Notes under the pieces: model-generated
What the model saw: the letters and a program-made list of their open reading frames with translations, nothing else
The model's database searches: none
What the model was told of the DNA's origin: nothing
Made by a program: the position numbers and the translations under genes
Shown: positions 11,691 to 26,463 of the stretch, one piece after another
Numbering within the stretch: position 1 is the stretch's first letter
Layout: every line of letters begins with the position of its first letter
Assembly (NCBI GenBank): GCA_037043015.1
Contig: CM073324.1
Location: 27,854,097 to 27,918,096, forward strand
Length of the DNA stretch: 64,000 nucleotides
From: Bryum argenteum
Lineage: Eukaryota > Streptophyta > Bryopsida > Bryales > Bryaceae
Direction of reading: 5' to 3'

Positions 11691-13770
11691 TTTCACAACT
11701 TTGTTATGCACACTTGTTAAACTATGAAACTAGACTCTATTAATGTTTGTAGTGCACTTTATAGCTTTGAAATCCGTTCATATTTGAACCTGTTAGAGCT
11801 TGTTGAAGTTGAGTGATCTCTAACACTTAGCCACAAACTGGACAAAGAAAATCAAATAATTTCTCCACCCCACTATCATGTACAGTTGAGATTTAAAAGA
11901 TTTGGCTTCATTTCTATATGTGACACTTTCTTGCTAAGACAAACTCGGACGTTTAAGGGTTAGGAGTAATTTTGGATTTTTGTTTTACAGAGTCATGTGA
12001 AGTCAATCACATTGATATGCAATAATCACCATTTTTATTTGTGTAGAAACTCTAGTGTGTTAAGTACCCTTCTGACCATGGGCAATAGAGCTTCACATAC
12101 TCAATTGAAAAAAAATTAAAAAAGATTCAGTGCCCAGGATGCGGAATTAAAGTCCGCTTGTGTCGAGAGTCGACTTTCAAAACTTACGATCGATCAACCT
12201 GGAAAGTTGACTATATTCAAAAGTGCCATTTTACCTGTCAATGGTGCATCGTAAAGCGAGAATGTTACATCTTGAAAGCAAGAATGTCGCATTGTAAAGT
12301 GAGAGCTTGAATGTGGCTCTGCTCGATGACCCCATGTCAATTCATGGGGAAAAAAAATCCACGTGTCCTAGTCTTGTCGTGGCAACTAATACACTTGTCA
12401 CAACATTGAAGGGTATCTCTCATTGTAACCACACCTAAATGAACACTTACAAGTTGGTAGATCCTATCTATGTTCCAATTTTCATAAGTGTTCTTCTCCC
12501 CACGCTAAATCCATCATGTCCCTCTCCTATTCCTGTCTCTTTTTTCATCCCCCTCCTTTCCCAATTTCTATCCTCGTACCCGTCCCCAACCATGTTCTGC
12601 TTATAGGACCCTAAATACTTGAATATCCAATATCTCTTGTTCCACACATTAGATCTGCAATCCAACTAATATCTGTAAAACACCAAAAAACATGCGCTTC
12701 CAAGTAGTACACCTCCCACGCCAAATCTGTGTGTCGGTCCCCGAGATCCCCTTGCATACAAAAAAAAGAAAAAGAAGAAGAACAAACTATCCACTTTAAA
12801 TATATATTCAGAATGTTCTTGCAACTTTGTTGTTGCAAAAAATACTCGCTCACCAATCTCCCTTCCTGCCATTTGTCATGAGAAGTGCAAGGGAAGCTTC
12901 ACAGTTACAATAATTATATTTTTAATTTCGTCAAAACTTTTGAACCAACATCATATATTATACCCATAATATCATCAACCCTGGAGCATATAACCTAGAT
13001 TCTTACCCCTTAACACTTGATGCCGTGGGGGCAATCAAGTGCTAGCAATTCACTTTGACCCTTCAATATTTATAAGCCCAAGCAAGAAATATGGTAGGAG
13101 CACCCAAGAGCAATTTGTGATCTGCATTCGTGCAAGCTGCACATTTGAATGGTCGGTGTTGAATGCTTCTACACGACGTCGAGCATCCAGTTGGTGTACC
13201 TCGCTACTTTGGTTTATGATTGTATCTTTTTCACTTGTTCAATGCTAATCTTTTGGCCGAGTACCTTGCTACTTTGGTTCATGTTTGTATCTCTTCAACT
13301 GATATATACATTATTGGTCCAAAATAAAATAAAATAAAATATACAGTTTTAAATGATGGGTAAGAGGAAAAGTTCCAAGGCATTGGAAATGCCAATGGAT
13401 GAGTCCCAATTAGCGGAGAGCAGTCAACGCCACCCTGTTGGCGAGTGCTGGGCTCGGCTCTCCTCCGCTCACCTGCAGCACGATAAAGCGAGCCTGGATG
13501 CTATGAGGGGCCTGCGTGATGATGCTTTGCAGCCAAAAATATGGAGGCGCATATCCCCTTTGCCAAAGAATGTGAGTCTTTGTGACTACGCCGTCCTCGG
13601 TTTGGAACTCAAATAGGAGCCCGTGGTTATGGAAAATATCCACGGCCACTCACAGCTCCCGCAGCTCGGGAGGATGCCCCACTGTTTATTCTCCATAAAC
13701 AGTGGTTCCTTTTGAGGTACCTAGTACGTGAAAGCGACCTAGCAACTTGGTGCAGTGCCGAGCCTCGACA
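11691..13770. other. Intergenic; contains a right-hand mariner-type terminus at 11947-11960
   Basis: GGACGTTTAAGGGT followed by TA (11961-11962) matches the right end of the MITE family and probably closes the element that held the transposase remnant. The rest shows no gene. An 87-codon frame from 13353 has an ATG but no recognisable domain, and I do not call it. A perfect 9-bp stem, 5-nt loop hairpin (ACTGTTTAT/ATAAACAGT) lies at 13681-13703. Confidence 0.4.
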
Positions 13771-14067
13771 CTAAGGGCGGGACAGTGGAGGACCTACGCC
13801 TCCCTGCCCGCCCACAAAACCCTGCCCGCATAAAATAATTTGGGGGTAAATTTGCCCCCTAAATTTTTGTTGTTGATGTCACTAATGTCATCATGGGACA
13901 CTTCCTAGGGTAAATTGGGGTCGCAGATTCCATTTTTAAACTCAAAATCTGAAAAAAAATATTGTAGGGCCTCCAAAAATGCAAAAATCAGATTTATACG
14001 AATTTTCTCCGGGCAGCGAGTATGGGCGGGCAGCGGAGGCGTAAGTCCTCCACTGTCCCGCCCTTAG
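13771..14067. mobile_element. Inverted-repeat (MITE-like) element with 44-bp termini, 297 bp
   Basis: The first 43-44 bp, starting CTAAGGGCGGGACAGTGG, are repeated in inverted orientation at the end (CCACTGTCCCGCCCTTAG) with one mismatch and one indel. The interior is AT-rich and non-coding. No clear target duplication was found, so the superfamily is open; long termini would fit a Mutator-like MITE. It lies about 0.8 kb upstream of the OYE start codon. Confidence 0.65.
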
Positions 14068-14258
14068 AGACGAGGAGTGCCGAGGTGTGAATAATGGACG
14101 TGGCGGCCTTCCTCCGCACCTTCTCTTTCCTTTTATTCACTTCACTTGATTCGCTTACTCTCTGACTCTCTGCCCCGACTTGATCCTCCGAACAACAATT
14201 TCCGATCCTGCTTCCATCCTCCTCCCTTCAGTCCCATGGCCTGCCCATTGCACCACCT

Positions 14259-14264
14259 TATAAA
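14259..14264 (+). promoter_or_regulatory. Candidate TATA box of the OYE gene
   Basis: TATAAA in the context CCTTATAAATTCC, followed by pyrimidine-rich sequence typical of a plant leader. It is about 575 bp from the ATG, so a 5'UTR intron is likely: a donor-like CCG|GTAATG lies at 14379 and an acceptor TTTAG at 14834 directly before the ATG. Position-based inference only. Confidence 0.3.
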
Positions 14265-14837
14265 TTCCACATGTCTGCTCTCACTTCTCCACAACGCACT
14301 CTGGTCGTAGTTTCACCACTTCATTTGTCTCGTATTAAACGTACCTGCATCAGCTAGGCTGCTGCTTGTCTCGCACCGGTAATGTACTTCCTTCACTCAC
14401 TGTGGTCAGTCCATAGATGTTCCCTAGATTGCTCTGTTGCTAGCACGCCAATGTCTCTGCCAATTCATGTGAAAAATCTCACAATCTTACGTCTATCTAC
14501 GCCAGTAAGTACGTGCTTCATCCTTGTAATGCAGTAATTTTGGTCGTCGACTGATCAATTATGCCGATAATTTTTCCTGAGTGACTTTGCCAGCGTCATT
14601 TGCCAGTTTGTAGGTCGGAGAGATAGCGAGCTGCAGATTGGGATGATTGGTCGAATTGCTAGATGATATGATTGCCTAGATGATAAGGCAGGCGGGCTAT
14701 GCACGTGATTGCTCAGATGAGGTAGATCGCTTGGCTCCTTGTGCATGGTACTATTCTACAAATAAGACGATGCCGTACTCACTAGCTCGCTTCCCAGCTG
14801 TACTGAATTACTTCGATCGATTGTCTAGGTTTAGGCC

Positions 14838-18121
<3,284 letters not shown>

Positions 18122-21100
18122 CCCCATGCCAGACTCAACTTCGATCATCCGGCACAAACAAATCAAGGCTTCATTAGTAGCATCAAGTTTCAGAATCCTA
18201 AATCACTTCTCTGTGTAAGAAAGTAGACAGTGGGATGACTAGAATGTCGTACAAGTGGGCGGCACATCATGATGCATGCATCAGTTTGTCTCTTTGAACA
18301 GTATCTATCTATCAACATCTGAAAGTTACAAAGTTTCTGCATTGAGATCCAGGCTGTTACAGAAGAACGTCGGTCTGTCCCACTCAAGGCCTTCGCGTTA
18401 TCAGAAAGATCATGGGCTAAACATGCATGCGTACAGTACTACCTCAGGCCTCACCTTCACAATTCCGTTTTATAACCTTGAAAGGACGACTCAGCTCGAC
18501 ACCGGCTCCCAATCTTCACACCCATCAGCTTAACCTGTGGGTTTCATCATCGTCCTCGAGTTCTCAATCATAACTCAAAAGTTCTCACTTAGATTTGTTT
18601 ACCAAACTTGTGGCCTAATGTAGACTATTATTGTTGACATTTTAAAATTATGGTGTCTGAGTTTTTTTTTTAAAATAAAGATAATATAGGGTGTACAAAT
18701 TATTGAACACTCAACTGTCTATAAGTATGATATATAGGTAAATAATGTGCCATACAATTAATTTATTCTTGAAGATATCCTAGTATAGTAAAATGCAACC
18801 AAAAATTATATTTAGTGCCAATTATTGCATTGTGGGCTTATTTGGATGGAGGAAAAAAATTGCATGTAATGGTCGACCATTGTGGCTTTTCCTACCCCAA
18901 AATTTTGTCTTGTAACAAAGTAAGGGTTTAAAAAACTGCCTTCCGTTTAAGATTGTAAGTAATTGTATATTGCAAAAATAACAAGAATTGGAGTGTTAGG
19001 TGAAGATAGGGACCATTCGATTCATCTTGGTAATCAAGATACCACTTATTATAAAATCCCTTTGCCACACGTGATGACGTGATATACCAAACCCCCTTTG
19101 GAATCACCTTCCCGAGTTAGGAACATTTTACAAGTAGGATGTTTTATTACTTATATCACTTGAATTATAATTTATAATTGTAATTCTACTCTTGTAGACC
19201 TCAATTACATGAGAAGAAAGTTGATGTTCTTTGGAAGATGTTCTTATAAGGTAAGAGCACATCGCTTTGAGTATTGACAACAAGTGTAGAAAAGAATTTT
19301 ATGATTCTAGGCACAAGTTGAGTCTTACACAATACCGAGAGTGTATTTATACCAATTAAGCCTTTAACACTAAGGTAGCCTACATGTGGTCGTTTGAAGG
19401 TATTTGCATCAATGTATCCAACATGTGGTTTAGTATTAAGAACATGTCGTGCTTTAAATGTGAGAAGTTGTGTGATATGATGGGAAAGAAGTACATGGGC
19501 TGTATTTGAAAATGAAAAGAAAAATGTGTAGACACCAGAGAAGTGAAACTTTATGAATAATGCCAAGTAGGAAGGAAAATCATAATTACAAAGCCCTTCT
19601 TGAAAAATATGAGTAACACACGTCATGCAATATACACAATGAAATCCTTGAGAAATTATCTTCATGTTGATATATGGTACCATCTATTTGGAAAAAAATT
19701 AACTAATAATAATAATAAATAAAATTGTTCGGGTAAAATATGTTGAGACGCTTTGGAGTAAGTGGAAATTTAATGAAGGTGAAATGTCAAAATTTACTAC
19801 CTCAAATTTTTTTGTCCCACAATATCTAACCCTTAAAGTGACAAGAGGCCCAATTTAGGCCAATTGAGGTTTAGTCCAATTAGTGTTTGTTTAGCCTCTA
19901 AAGACATTCCGACATCCACCCTTCCATATTAGAATCCAAAGTACTTTCCAAAGTACTCTTTTCATAGTTGAAACGCTTCATCATCTTTTTGAGCATCTTT
20001 CTATCTTTATTATTTTTAGCATGTTTTTATTATTTTCATCTTTTTGAGTGTTTATCTTCTTCAATTCTTTTTAGCATCTTGTTATTGTCATCATCTTTTT
20101 TAGCAATGTCAAGGGACGCGGCTATGGTGCAGTGGAGTTGGAGATAGAGTAAGAATATAGAACATAGCAAAGGCATATAGCAAGGTTCTTTAATCACTCT
20201 CTTGAAAAAGGGTGTGAATTCAAAAGAGTGCTATATTTAGCAACCTCTCCTTCTTGGATACATTTAGCCAATCTTTTAGGCACGTCGTTGGGAATCCCCT
20301 AATAAACTATATTTAGCTCACATAAAGTTGAAATACTTGGAGATTGTAGAGTTTTTTTATACCTTTCTTGAAAGTTATGCCACACTATACGATTCTTGAT
20401 ATCGACAATCAAAGTTTGAAAAAACTATGTGAACTTTGCCCGTAATTACCCAAATTGCAGTATATGATTTATTCTTAAAATCTCCCTAGAATTAATTAGA
20501 TCATGAAAACTTCAGAATTTTACCAAAAAATTCAAATTTTAGTTTTTTCCAAGTTTAGTTTTTTATACATGTAAATAAGGTATTCAGCTGTTACAACACT
20601 TCCCAAAGGAAGAGAGTCCCGAACAAACATCACCCGATGGCGTCATGCTCGGGACGAGCTTGTCCCTTAAGAACACTCGGACTTGGGCAAGTAGGTATTT
20701 GGAAATGTGCATATTAAAAATGTGCTTGCAAGTCCCATTTCAATACCTAAAATAGGAGCTTGCTTGAGGGGTACTTACAAGTCGTTTTCAAGAGTAAGGC
20801 AGAAATGGGTGGTCTTTCAAAGAAAAGTGTGTCATAGAAGGCCCCTTATCAGAAGAGGAGGGGGGCTATGAAAGTACACTAAGAGTATTATGAGGAAGTG
20901 TGGTCTTCCTCCTTACTTCCACATGGTGCTAAGGAGAGCCTATAGTGGCTCTAATGAGTAAGGCTTGGAATGGGGCCTCACTCCCTACCTTCAAGGAATG
21001 TTTGTGTGCATTCCAAAATATTAGGTTGGAAAAGTGTTCCAATTCAAACTAGTTCCTCTCAAAAGTATTGTTGGAAAAACCTTGATATTAGCAAAAAAAA

Positions 21101-21998
21101 GAGGCCTAAGTCAACTGGTGTCATATGCTTGGTTTCCAATAGTATTCCAAATGTACTAAGAGACATGAGTGGAAGGGGTCAAGTAAGAGTTTGACAACAT
21201 ACAAGGGCAGTGTGAGTAGTGTAGTTGCAGTGGATTATTACCGGCAAAGTGAGTTGTGAGCCGTGATTCCGCTACCATGGGAGGCTTACTAAGAGAAAAA
21301 GAGTTGGAAGTTATTAGGGCCACAACATAAGACATGATCTCACCATTTAGATTCTCAATCCAATTATTTCTCACATGTCAAATGTCAATTTTCAGCTTAC
21401 CTTCATGTGAATAATCAAACATTTTTAAAAGTTTTACAGTCGAATGAGGGTAAAAATTGCAGAAAAGTGTACAAATCGCACGAGCGCTGGTATTTATGGA
21501 ACAGCCTTATAAGATCATTTGGGTAAGGATGAACCTTATAATTCAAGATAAGGGTGGTAACACAGTATGTGAAGTTCTTGTAATGATCAATACTCTTCTC
21601 TCATTGATAAATGTGTAAATTTGTAGATAGTATGTAAAGAGCTGGTAATAGTCAATATTCTTTTTATTGAATGTAAATTTGTGTTGAGAATGTAATAGAC
21701 TCCGCGGGCATTATGGAATTTACACCTTGAAAACAGAGGGCGGAGCCCAACGTCCGAGCGGTATGATTTCCATATTGCCCGAGGAACGTGCACAACTCAA
21801 TGTTGAGCAGTAGATAGACGACAAAAAGTCAACTTCATAGCTTCGGAATCAGAATTCAAGAAACATTTAGAAATTGTGACAGCACAGTACATTGCTACAC
21901 AGCGTGATAATCATCCAGCAGACATCAGCGGGGGAAGCAGATGTATCAGCAGCAGCAGCAATGCCACTCCTCCTGATCAAGCATAGGGATCAGGACTA
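18122..21998. other. Long AT-rich intergenic region
   Basis: No gene recognised in 3.9 kb. The first few hundred bases are presumably the 3'UTR of the OYE gene. ACCCTTAAAGTGAC after TA at 19827-19828 resembles a left terminus of the mariner-like MITE family, but no matching right end was found. A 160-codon frame on the minus strand (19201-19683) has an ATG but no recognisable motif and extreme AT-rich codon use; I leave it uncalled. Confidence 0.4.
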
Positions 21999-22202
21999 GT
22001 AAGGTAGGAGTGGCTAACACCGTCCAGCCCCAAAAACCGCACAGCAGGGTTCAAATGTTCATAGGAAATTTTTGGGATGGATTTGCACTAGCTTTGCAGA
22101 CTATCGAAAACTAATTAATATTTTACACCACTATTCCAAGTATGCAAAGCTGAAATTCGGACGGTTTTTGGGGCTGGACGGTTTTAGCCACTCCTACCTT
22201 AC
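21999..22202. mobile_element. Inverted-repeat (MITE-like) element, about 204 bp with 40-bp-class termini
   Basis: GTAAGGTAGGAGTGGCTAAC...CCCCAAAAACCG at the left is matched, inverted, by CGGTTTTTGGGG...GCCACTCCTACCTTAC at the right with very few mismatches. The arms take up about 80 of 204 bp. No target duplication was identified. No coding capacity: an open frame crossing the right arm begins at a non-ATG codon. Confidence 0.6.
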
Positions 22203-23060
22203 CGTTTACTCGCAACGCTTAAGTAACGACATTGAAAGACTTTGTCTGTTTGGGAGAGCGCTTGCATCAGCTACCAATAGGATCATCATTGCTACTTACC
22301 TGATTTCTCAGAGATCAAGTGTATACCATCATTTGCAAGAACTCCCAACAAACACTGCCAACAGCATCTTTTCCAATAATATTTCTAAAACACACGCTCC
22401 CAACAATGAAATGTTGGTCAACATGACCAATTCAGAAAAACAAACTAAGACCTTTCACACACGAAACATACAAGAAGCACAAAAAGTGCGTTAGGGTAGA
22501 CTGGGTACCGTCAAAAGACGGATCAGCGTCAGTAGGGTCCGGCATGTCGGGAAGAGAAGCTTTCTACTCTGAAGGAAACAATTCGCACTGGTTAGAAATG
22601 ACGCGAACGCGTTGGAGATTCTCACCCACCACAAGTCAGGTAAGGCCCAAAATGGTGAGCAACATTAAATATATAAGGGGATGAACCTCCCCATGAACAT
22701 TATACTACAATGTGTAAAGCACACTTGCCGCACTCATCGTCAGCGCCACAGAACACATGGAACCTCCAGTGCAAAATTTGGTGAGGTGCTAAGGATGCGG
22801 CCTCCTGTAAATAGTGGCTCCAGTCCGGTCACGGTTCCACTCTTGATCAATATGCTTCCTGGCTTATGATATTTACCATCTCCGGGCTCACAAGCAGCAT
22901 GTCTTGGCAGACCCACACCAAGACCAGAACCTACTCCAGCAGAGGCAACGAGTCGAAGCCGTCAGGATGGACCCAGTAACGTCTTCAAGAAATGGCGAAG
23001 CACGGTCGTATAGAGTTCTCTAGAGCCGAATGATCTGGACTCATGGAAAGTCAAATGTAA
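22203..23060. other. Intergenic; probably includes the IF-2 3'UTR (minus strand)
   Basis: No separate gene is seen. The segment nearest 23060 lies downstream of the IF-2 stop on the minus strand. Confidence 0.4.
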
Positions 23061-25424
23061 TCAACACTCAATGCGAGCGGCCCCATTCTGCGCCGACACA
23101 AACTTGGGCATCCGGCGAAAATCGGTGATGCACTGAACCACGTCGCCCACCTGAAAATTTACCCACTCTTCCAGTATCATCCCACACTCAACTCCTTTGG
23201 CCACAGTATCCACGTCCTGCTGCTCCCGCTTCAGCGACTGCATAAGTCCCTCGAACAAGACCTCGCCACTGCGCACGACCCGGATGCGAGCAGCCCTCTC
23301 CAGGCGGCCATCCACCACTCTGCATCCAGCAATTTTGGTAGCGCCCTTGCCGGTGCGCCCCTTACCCTTCAACTCGAATACGCTGAGAACTTCCGCTTCG
23401 CCGGCCACTTGATCCTCCTTGACTCCAGGGGCCATGCCCACAATGAGAGCGCCAACTTCCTCCAACAGATGGTAGATGACGCGGTGCTTCAAAACCTGGA
23501 CTTTGGCAAGTCGAGCAGATGTCGCAATGGCGGAGCCCATCGAGCCCACGTTGAATCCTACAATCAGGGCTCGGCAACTCGCGGCAAGGTCCACATCTGA
23601 CTGAGAAACAGGACCAACGGCGGAGTGCACAATATTCACCTCCACCTGTGGACAACTGAGCAGGGTGAGCGCTTGGCTCACGGCCTCTGCAGTGCCTTGA
23701 ACATCCGCCTTAACGATTACTGTCATCTCCCGCTTCTCAGAAGCCGCGCTCTCCTCCGCCCCCTCCTCGGCACTGGCGGCCGCGGCAACGACTCGTCGCT
23801 TTAATTGCCACATCCGCTTCTCCTCAACTCTAGTCCGGCGAACCTGACTCAGCTTCCTCGCTCGTTCCTCACTGGCGACGATCTGAATGTAATCCCCGGC
23901 TTCCGGAAGACCCCGCAAGCCGTCAATCTCCACCGGTGTCGATGGCCCTGCCGATGGCACGGGTCGTCCCAGCATATCCTTGAGCACACGAATGCGTCCC
24001 CACTGCGTCCCGATTACAACGATTGCACCAGGGACAAGGTTTCCCGATCTTACAACGACCGTCGCGAGTGGCCCCCGGCCTCGATCCACACGCGCTTCAA
24101 CGACGACAGCATGCAGTTCATCAGAGGAGGAAGCCCTGAGCTCCATCAGCTCCGCTTGCAGCAGCAAAGCCTCTTCCAGTTTCTCAAGGCCAGATTTAGT
24201 GACCGCTGAGACTTCTACCACCTGAACATCACCTCCAATTTCTTCCAGCTCCACACCCTGTGCAACGAGCTGCTGTCTAACACGAGCAGGATCTGCTTCA
24301 ACCCTATCACACTTGGTTACCGCCACGACTACAGGGACGTCAGCATCCTGGGCAAGAGACATAGCCTCGAGAGTCTGCGGCATGACTCCATCATCGGCAG
24401 CCACGACTAAGACCACGATGTCAGTCACAGCCGTTCCACGCGCACGCATGGAACTGAAAGCAGCATGCCCGGGGGTATCAAGAAACGTGAGAGACGCCCC
24501 GGATGGCATAGCCACCACAAATGCACCCAAATGCTGAGTAATACCTCCAGCTTCCCGAGCGGCAAGCGATGTTTGCCGGAGCGCATCCAGCAAGGTGGTT
24601 TTACCGTGGTCGACGTGCCCCATAACTGTAACAACAGGTGATCGAGGCAACTCGCCGCCAGCGCTCCCTTCATGCTTCAGCAATTTCTTTACACTGAATC
24701 CAAACTCCAGCGCCACCAATTCGGCGGCATCCGCAGTCACAACTTGCGACCCATGCTCGCCAAGTCCCGTCAATACTGTTTTCACCGCCTCCGGAGACTG
24801 GGACAATCGATCGGCAAGCTCGTTCACCAGCATACCATCGAAGATATCAATGACCACATCTTCCTTCTCTTGCTGAACCGGAAGAACGGCGACTTTTGTC
24901 TCGCCTCCCTTGTCATGCGGCCTCTTGCCCTTGTATCTGTGGCCAGATGCGGAACCTGATGGACCAACTTTAGCCTTCGCGGACGCAAGGGTGGATGACC
25001 TAAAGCCACGGACAGGACACAAAATCTCCGAATACCGGACGGGGCCAGGTCGCAAGGCCACAGAGCCCGAACAGGCAACGTAATCCGATCGGACAGCACC
25101 AGGGCGGAAAGCATCGCCACAGCTGCTGCAAAGGACAAGCAAAGGCTTGGGTAACAAAAAACCCGAAAAGGGCCCAAAAACCCTAAAAGCGGAAGAGCCA
25201 ACGGTGGCAAGGGGCGGGACACCAGGGTGCGCACGGGGAGCAAAGTCTACGACGTCATCGGCGTGGAGCGACGATGCACAAGAGCTGGAGGCGCGCGCGC
25301 GCGATGGGAAACAGAGGTGCGACAGTGGACCACGAGAAAGGCAATCAGTGCGGGAAGGAGGTGGCGTCGCAAGAGCCAAGCGGGCCAGCGCAGCAGTGCG
25401 GCGCCAGGAGGAGGGCTTGCCCAT
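23061..25424 (-). CDS. Translation initiation factor IF-2, mitochondrial type (nuclear gene)
   Basis: GTPase that brings formyl-Met initiator tRNA to the organelle small ribosomal subunit. The frame is open without introns. It extends above 25424 but has no ATG there, so the start is the ATG at 25424, giving 787 aa. Residues 1-50 (MGKPSSWRRTAALARLALAT...) are rich in Arg, Ala, Ser and Leu and nearly free of acids, a good mitochondrial presequence. An IF2_N-like segment (IDIFDGMLVNELADRL) lies near residues 192-207. The GTPase domain has G1 GHVDHGKT (269-276), GGIT (293-296), DTPGH (316-320), TKCD (370-373) and SA (406-407). Domain II follows, then the IF-2 core domain (TVIVKADVQGTAEAVSQAL) and a C-terminal initiator-tRNA-binding barrel. 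Thr replaces the usual Asn of NKxD, a change tolerated in Rho-type GTPases. The length fits mitochondrial rather than the longer plastid IF-2. Sequence upstream (25425-25700) is GC-rich leader or promoter. Confidence 0.92.
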   Translation of the reverse strand: MGKPSSWRRTAALARLALATPPPSRTDCLSRGPLSHLCFPSRARASSSCASSLHADDVVDFAPRAHPGVPPLATVGSSAFRVFGPFSGFLLPKPLLVLCSSCGDAFRPGAVRSDYVACSGSVALRPGPVRYSEILCPVRGFRSSTLASAKAKVGPSGSASGHRYKGKRPHDKGGETKVAVLPVQQEKEDVVIDIFDGMLVNELADRLSQSPEAVKTVLTGLGEHGSQVVTADAAELVALEFGFSVKKLLKHEGSAGGELPRSPVVTVMGHVDHGKTTLLDALRQTSLAAREAGGITQHLGAFVVAMPSGASLTFLDTPGHAAFSSMRARGTAVTDIVVLVVAADDGVMPQTLEAMSLAQDADVPVVVAVTKCDRVEADPARVRQQLVAQGVELEEIGGDVQVVEVSAVTKSGLEKLEEALLLQAELMELRASSSDELHAVVVEARVDRGRGPLATVVVRSGNLVPGAIVVIGTQWGRIRVLKDMLGRPVPSAGPSTPVEIDGLRGLPEAGDYIQIVASEERARKLSQVRRTRVEEKRMWQLKRRVVAAAASAEEGAEESAASEKREMTVIVKADVQGTAEAVSQALTLLSCPQVEVNIVHSAVGPVSQSDVDLAASCRALIVGFNVGSMGSAIATSARLAKVQVLKHRVIYHLLEEVGALIVGMAPGVKEDQVAGEAEVLSVFELKGKGRTGKGATKIAGCRVVDGRLERAARIRVVRSGEVLFEGLMQSLKREQQDVDTVAKGVECGMILEEWVNFQVGDVVQCITDFRRMPKFVSAQNGAARIEC

Positions 25425-25699
25425 GGCTCGCTGGGCGGCATGCCAAGGAAGATGAGGATGCTTCAAGATGGTTGATGTGGTGCAGACAAACAATGGGGAC
25501 GGTCGGAGTGAGGGAGGGGGGAGGGGTCCGGTGGGAGCTTGCGAGGCCAAGGATGGCAAAGGCGCAACGGAGGCTGCTGATGCCGCCGCCGCGAAAGAGC
25601 CGAGCCAGGCCAAGCAAAGTGTTGAAAGTGATGAAAGTGATGAAGCGCACTCAGCTTCAGGCCATTCAGCTCAAACGACCTCACCGCTCCTCCAGCCGA

Positions 25700-26365
25700 T
25701 GTCACTAGGGTGAAACATGAAATCCGACGTCATAAACTCTGAATGGCATGAAACCATTGATAGTGCACTATAGAATCTATAAAAATTGTCTACCCTATCT
25801 ACCGTTGTAATTGACTTGTTAGGTTGGATTTCCAATCCCGGGATGGAATATCGTGATAATTTCAGGACCTCCATTTCCACCCATTATTGTGATTTGCACA
25901 TATCCTTGTGTAACTATTGCGTAACTTCCTTTGATATGAGAGCGGGCAAGGTAGGAGGGGCAAATGCCAAGGGTGTAAGGCAAGGAATTGAGAAATTGAG
26001 GTTCAAACCTGCATTTTCTATTTTTCATGAAATATCATAATTTTGGGTATATCATGATAAAAATGTAGTGGCCTCCCAAACATGTGGTCTTTAGTGAATA
26101 TCATGATTTCAAGTGAAATATCATGCTATCTAGGTGGCTGCTATATAGTTATTTTTATTATTATTTGAAGGTTTATTCATAGATGAAGAATTGAATTGTT
26201 CTCTTTCCCTTGAATGTTCTTGTTCAATGCTCGTCCCTATTGCAATCCTTGTCCTCGTTCACCTGTCCATATCCATACTCATCCTCTTCTTTGTTTCTAT
26301 CCTCGTACTCTTGTTTTATTTTCTATTTATCACAAAAAGAGATTTTATCCATAGTTTCCGTTCTA
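25700..26365. other. Intergenic, AT-rich with a pyrimidine-rich block
   Basis: No gene seen. Positions 26195-26320 hold TTCC/TCCTCG-rich sequence of the same character as the pyrimidine-rich repeats elsewhere. Confidence 0.4.
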
Positions 26366-26452
26366 TGATGATAAGATGATAAAAACTCCGGTCCATTTTT
26401 CAGGGCCGGCGTGATTAGAGTGTCTGTTCGTCAAGCCAGTGTCCTAATGCAT
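26366..26452 (-). mobile_element. SINE copy, 5'-truncated and diverged, minus strand
   Basis: Read on the minus strand, it carries the diverged 3' end of the SINE family (CGCCGGCCCTG...GGACCGGAGTTTTTA) with a degraded GAT-rich tail (TGATGATAAGATGAT on the plus strand). An 11-bp duplication TTTCCGTTCTA flanks it (26355-26365 and 26453-26463). It is the most diverged of the five copies, so probably the oldest. Confidence 0.7.
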
Positions 26453-26463
26453 TTTCCGTTCTA

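Noticed and set aside
13353-13616. 87-codon plus-strand frame starting MMGKRKSSK
   Set aside because: Has an ATG but no domain, no support from neighbours and an equally open antisense frame; too weak to call.
19201-19683. 160-codon minus-strand frame with an ATG
   Set aside because: Very AT-rich codon use, no motif, no splice partners and no neighbouring gene-like composition; likely chance.
22072-22494. 140-codon plus frame
   Set aside because: Begins at TTG and runs across an inverted-repeat arm; no recognisable protein.
25425-25613. N-terminal extension of IF-2 to 25613
   Set aside because: The upstream open frame begins at TTG; the first in-frame ATG is at 25424 and starts a good presequence.
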